Position numbers and translations under genes: made by a program. A stretch of DNA of 64,000 nt from Ananas comosus (taxonomy: Eukaryota; Streptophyta; Magnoliopsida; Poales; Bromeliaceae). The notes below the pieces were generated by a model that was not told where the DNA came from, ran no database searches, and was given only the letters and a program-made list of their open reading frames with translations. This document shows positions 61,760 to 64,000 of this stretch, in pieces (within the stretch, counting starts at the first letter, position 1; each line of letters starts with the position of its first letter). Where the stretch lies: NCBI RefSeq assembly GCF_001540865.1, contig NC_033621.1, forward strand, positions 24,775,134-24,839,133, written 5' to 3'.

Positions 61760-63209
61760 TTATGATATTCTTGCATTCCTCAAGGAATTGCAAGTGACCG
61801 TGCCTGCTGAAGTCTGCATGGGGTGTGCAGTGCCAGCAAGAAGAACAGCAGCACAGCTGTCTGTAGTTCTAAGGTGAGGTTGAACAGATTCCCATATCTT
61901 CTTCTTCTGGACCTGCAAAAGTACGTAAATCACACTGGTAATCCAAATGGATATGTCAAGCAAATTGTCAATAAATCATTAAATAAGCAGATTGAGCTAT
62001 AAACAGTAAGATATACAGCGAAATTTGTATATGGTGAAGTTACTCACACACGGAAGAACATTTTCACAAAAAGCTAACCCGATGCAGAATCCACTCTGAA
62101 GCTCCAAAGACATTATCATTCAAAAAGGTACAAAAGAAACCCCAAACAAGCAATATGATAGGAAAATGAGACTTAAATAAATCTTACATCTTGGAATAAA
62201 GAGACCATCCAACTTCTGGCAGATGTTGGAACAAGTTATCAGGAAAGAAAAAAGGAAGACAAGATTGAATAGCTTGAAAAATCAGACAAAGAAGAGAATT
62301 GAACTTGTTTGGAAAGAAAGTTCTCAGCCTTAGAAAGGCATGCAAGTAGAAGAAAGCTATCCAATCAACCCATCAAATGGCCTGAACTACTACTTCCCCC
62401 CTCCTTGTCCAATATATGTGAAAAGAGGGGAAAAAAAGAGCGTAAGAAATGGGAAGAGTATTTCTTGGCATCCTCTAATTTTCACTTGACTACTTTATAT
62501 ATAGTTTTCCTCAGGTCCTTTCTGTTGTTATGTAGATATCTTTCCTCTCCTCTGCTCTGCTAGGTCATCTCTGATTGATTTTAAGTTCAGATGATACTGC
62601 TTATAATCTCTTTCCAAGAAAGATTACCCGACTTTGTTTTCCACTTTCCCTACTGTCCTAGTCTGCTAATTACGATCTTGTCAGCTAACTAAGATGCTGC
62701 CATATTATAGCTTCAATGGAAAATTATCTCATTGGGGTTCTCTTTTCTTTTTTCATAATTTGCCTTTCCAGAAAAAAAGAAGAGGTTTCTACATAACGAT
62801 AAGATGAATTTTGTCTGAATTGGACTAAACATAAATCTTAAGCAAAAGATAACACTTGTAATATATATGAAAAATTCAACTATAGATGGTCTAAAGTGAA
62901 GACCAGCACCATGTGTTATGATCTGTATGTTAACCTATAGATATAAGTAATCATTTGATTCTCATGAATCGACTAAATTAAAAATAGGTAGTAAGCTCTA
63001 AAAGCATAAAAAAGAGCCAACTTTATCTATGGGTTTATACAGAATGTTATGCTCTATGTGGATTTTCAAATTCAAACCTTCTCTATGTGCTTTCTTTTAT
63101 GTGATAGCTTGATGCACGGGTAGGAGGTCTGGCTTTCCCAAACATGACACTACAAATCTAACCAAATAATAGACATATCATAGTCTTCTAAAAGTCATAG
63201 GGGGAAAAA

Positions 63210-63244
<35 letters not shown>

Positions 63245-64000
63245 ATCAACCTGTAAACTAAAAATATCAAACAGGTATAGACCAAAAAAGGAGGGAAGTC
63301 AAACACCTTCTTTTCAAGCAGAGAATAGGCCTTCCAACTATCTGAACCATACACTTCCAAAATTAGCAATGCAAACAGATGATTTGAGAATAAGAACAGT
63401 AGGAAGCCATATAATTTTTTGCAGATCAGGATATTCCAACTAGTTAAACAGTAGCTTAGATGATTTGAGAATGAGCAAGTAGGGAGCCATATAATTTTAT
63501 GTAGCATCAGGATATTCCAAGTAGTTAAACAGTAGCTTATCACGCATAAGAATTATTGTGCATGGAAACTCTCATACCTATCTTCATGTGACAACATAAG
63601 TGCCAAAATAATTTATCTATCAGACCAAGGTTAAAAGCTTCACAAATTAAAGACATACAACTAAATAAATAAGAAATCATGATATCTTTATAATTCATAC
63701 CAAAAACTCTGGCTATGGAACTAATGTAAGATTTCCTACTTCAAAGCAATTAATACAGATGGGCCTCAATTAATAAAGGAATACCTGATTAGGTGTTGCA
63801 GCATCAGGTTGCCTATCTTTTTCTTCTTCTGAACCAAACCAAATCCTCTCACCAGTGATTGAACCTTCTGGTGGTATAAGAAGCTCAACAGTCTTATGAG
63901 ACTCATCAGAAGCAGCCATCAGCATACCATTCGACTTGATGCCGCGCATATTCCTAGGCTTAAGATTTGCGAGGACAACAACTTTACAGTCCTGTATCCA
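61760..64000 (-). CDS. AIMP1/Arc1p-like tRNA-binding protein (3' end, runs off right edge)
   Basis: C-terminal EMAPII/OB-fold tRNA-binding protein related to Arabidopsis At2g40660, a partner of aminoacyl-tRNA synthetases. The last exon is 61760-61912 (VQKKKIWESVQPHL ... SLRNARIS then TAA). The exon before it is 63785 to at least 63991 (KVVVLANLKPRNMRGIKSNG, MLMAASDESHKTVELLIPPE, GSITGERIWFG). They join in phase 0 across a 1,872-nt intron. NLKPR.MRGIKSNGM is the EMAPII core, and the SLRNA.IS ending separates this family from the C-terminal extension of methionyl-tRNA synthetase. A CAG just before GAC at 63991 may be the acceptor, or the exon may continue past the edge. Confidence 0.85.
63208..63246. 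repeat. (AAAT)n microsatellite
   Basis: Tetranucleotide run in the last intron of the AIMP1-like gene. Confidence 0.95.
63377..63539. repeat. 81-bp tandem duplication in the AIMP1-like intron
   Basis: Two copies running from AGATGATTTGAGAAT to AGTTAAACAGTAGCTTA, period 81 bp, with a few substitutions and small indels. Confidence 0.85.

Overview
This is a stretch of a plant nuclear genome, most likely a commelinid monocot. The genes have many introns with GT..AG borders. Several first exons are very GC-rich and are followed by AT-rich later exons, as in grasses and their relatives. Promoters carry telo-box and site-II motifs, and introns and spacers hold (CT)n, (AT)n and trinucleotide microsatellites, MITEs and a tRNA-derived SINE. 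The species cannot be read from the sequence; a bromeliad or palm would fit, but that is a guess.

Layout from left to right. NOP14 (minus, 5' part only, about 180-1660). Mitochondrial EF-Tu (minus, 2782-8865, 12 exons, complete). A short WASH-subunit-3/CCDC53-like gene (minus, about 10.1-11.84 kb, 3' end unresolved). A decayed universal stress protein gene (plus, 12991-13940) followed at once by a SINE with a 16-bp target-site duplication. About 3 kb of AT-rich spacer. An RFI2-like RING-H2 ubiquitin ligase (plus, 17308-23305). Plastid CGFS glutaredoxin GRXS14 (plus, 24277-26936). Proteasome lid subunit RPN5 (minus, 27884-32511). Equilibrative nucleoside transporter ENT1-like (plus, 34292-37132). 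U2 snRNP A' (minus, 38125-42378). An ER Fes1/SIL1-like Hsp70 exchange factor (plus, 43911-47801). A FRIGIDA-family protein with a long glutamate tract (plus, 49065-54814). Organellar RAD52-2/ODB2 (plus, 56012-60396). The 3' end of an AIMP1/Arc1p-like tRNA-binding protein (minus, from 61760 to the window edge).

The genes are unrelated housekeeping and regulatory loci with no cluster or operon logic. They cover ribosome biogenesis, organellar translation, protein turnover and folding, splicing, nucleoside transport, DNA repair and flowering or light signalling. I found no biosynthetic or defence-type system. Exon borders were set by hand from splice sites, reading frame and family similarity, and most total lengths agree with the families.

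The most unusual pattern is that six genes carry a pyrimidine microsatellite, always CT- or TTC-rich on the transcribed sense strand, within a few to about 35 nt downstream of a 5' splice site (the first intron in five of the six). Other points of note are the CCDC53-like gene, the USP pseudogene with its SINE, a MITE whose two ends each hold an 18-bp palindrome, a 20-bp retroposition scar with a perfect 15-bp duplication, and many 30-80 bp tandem duplications in non-coding DNA.
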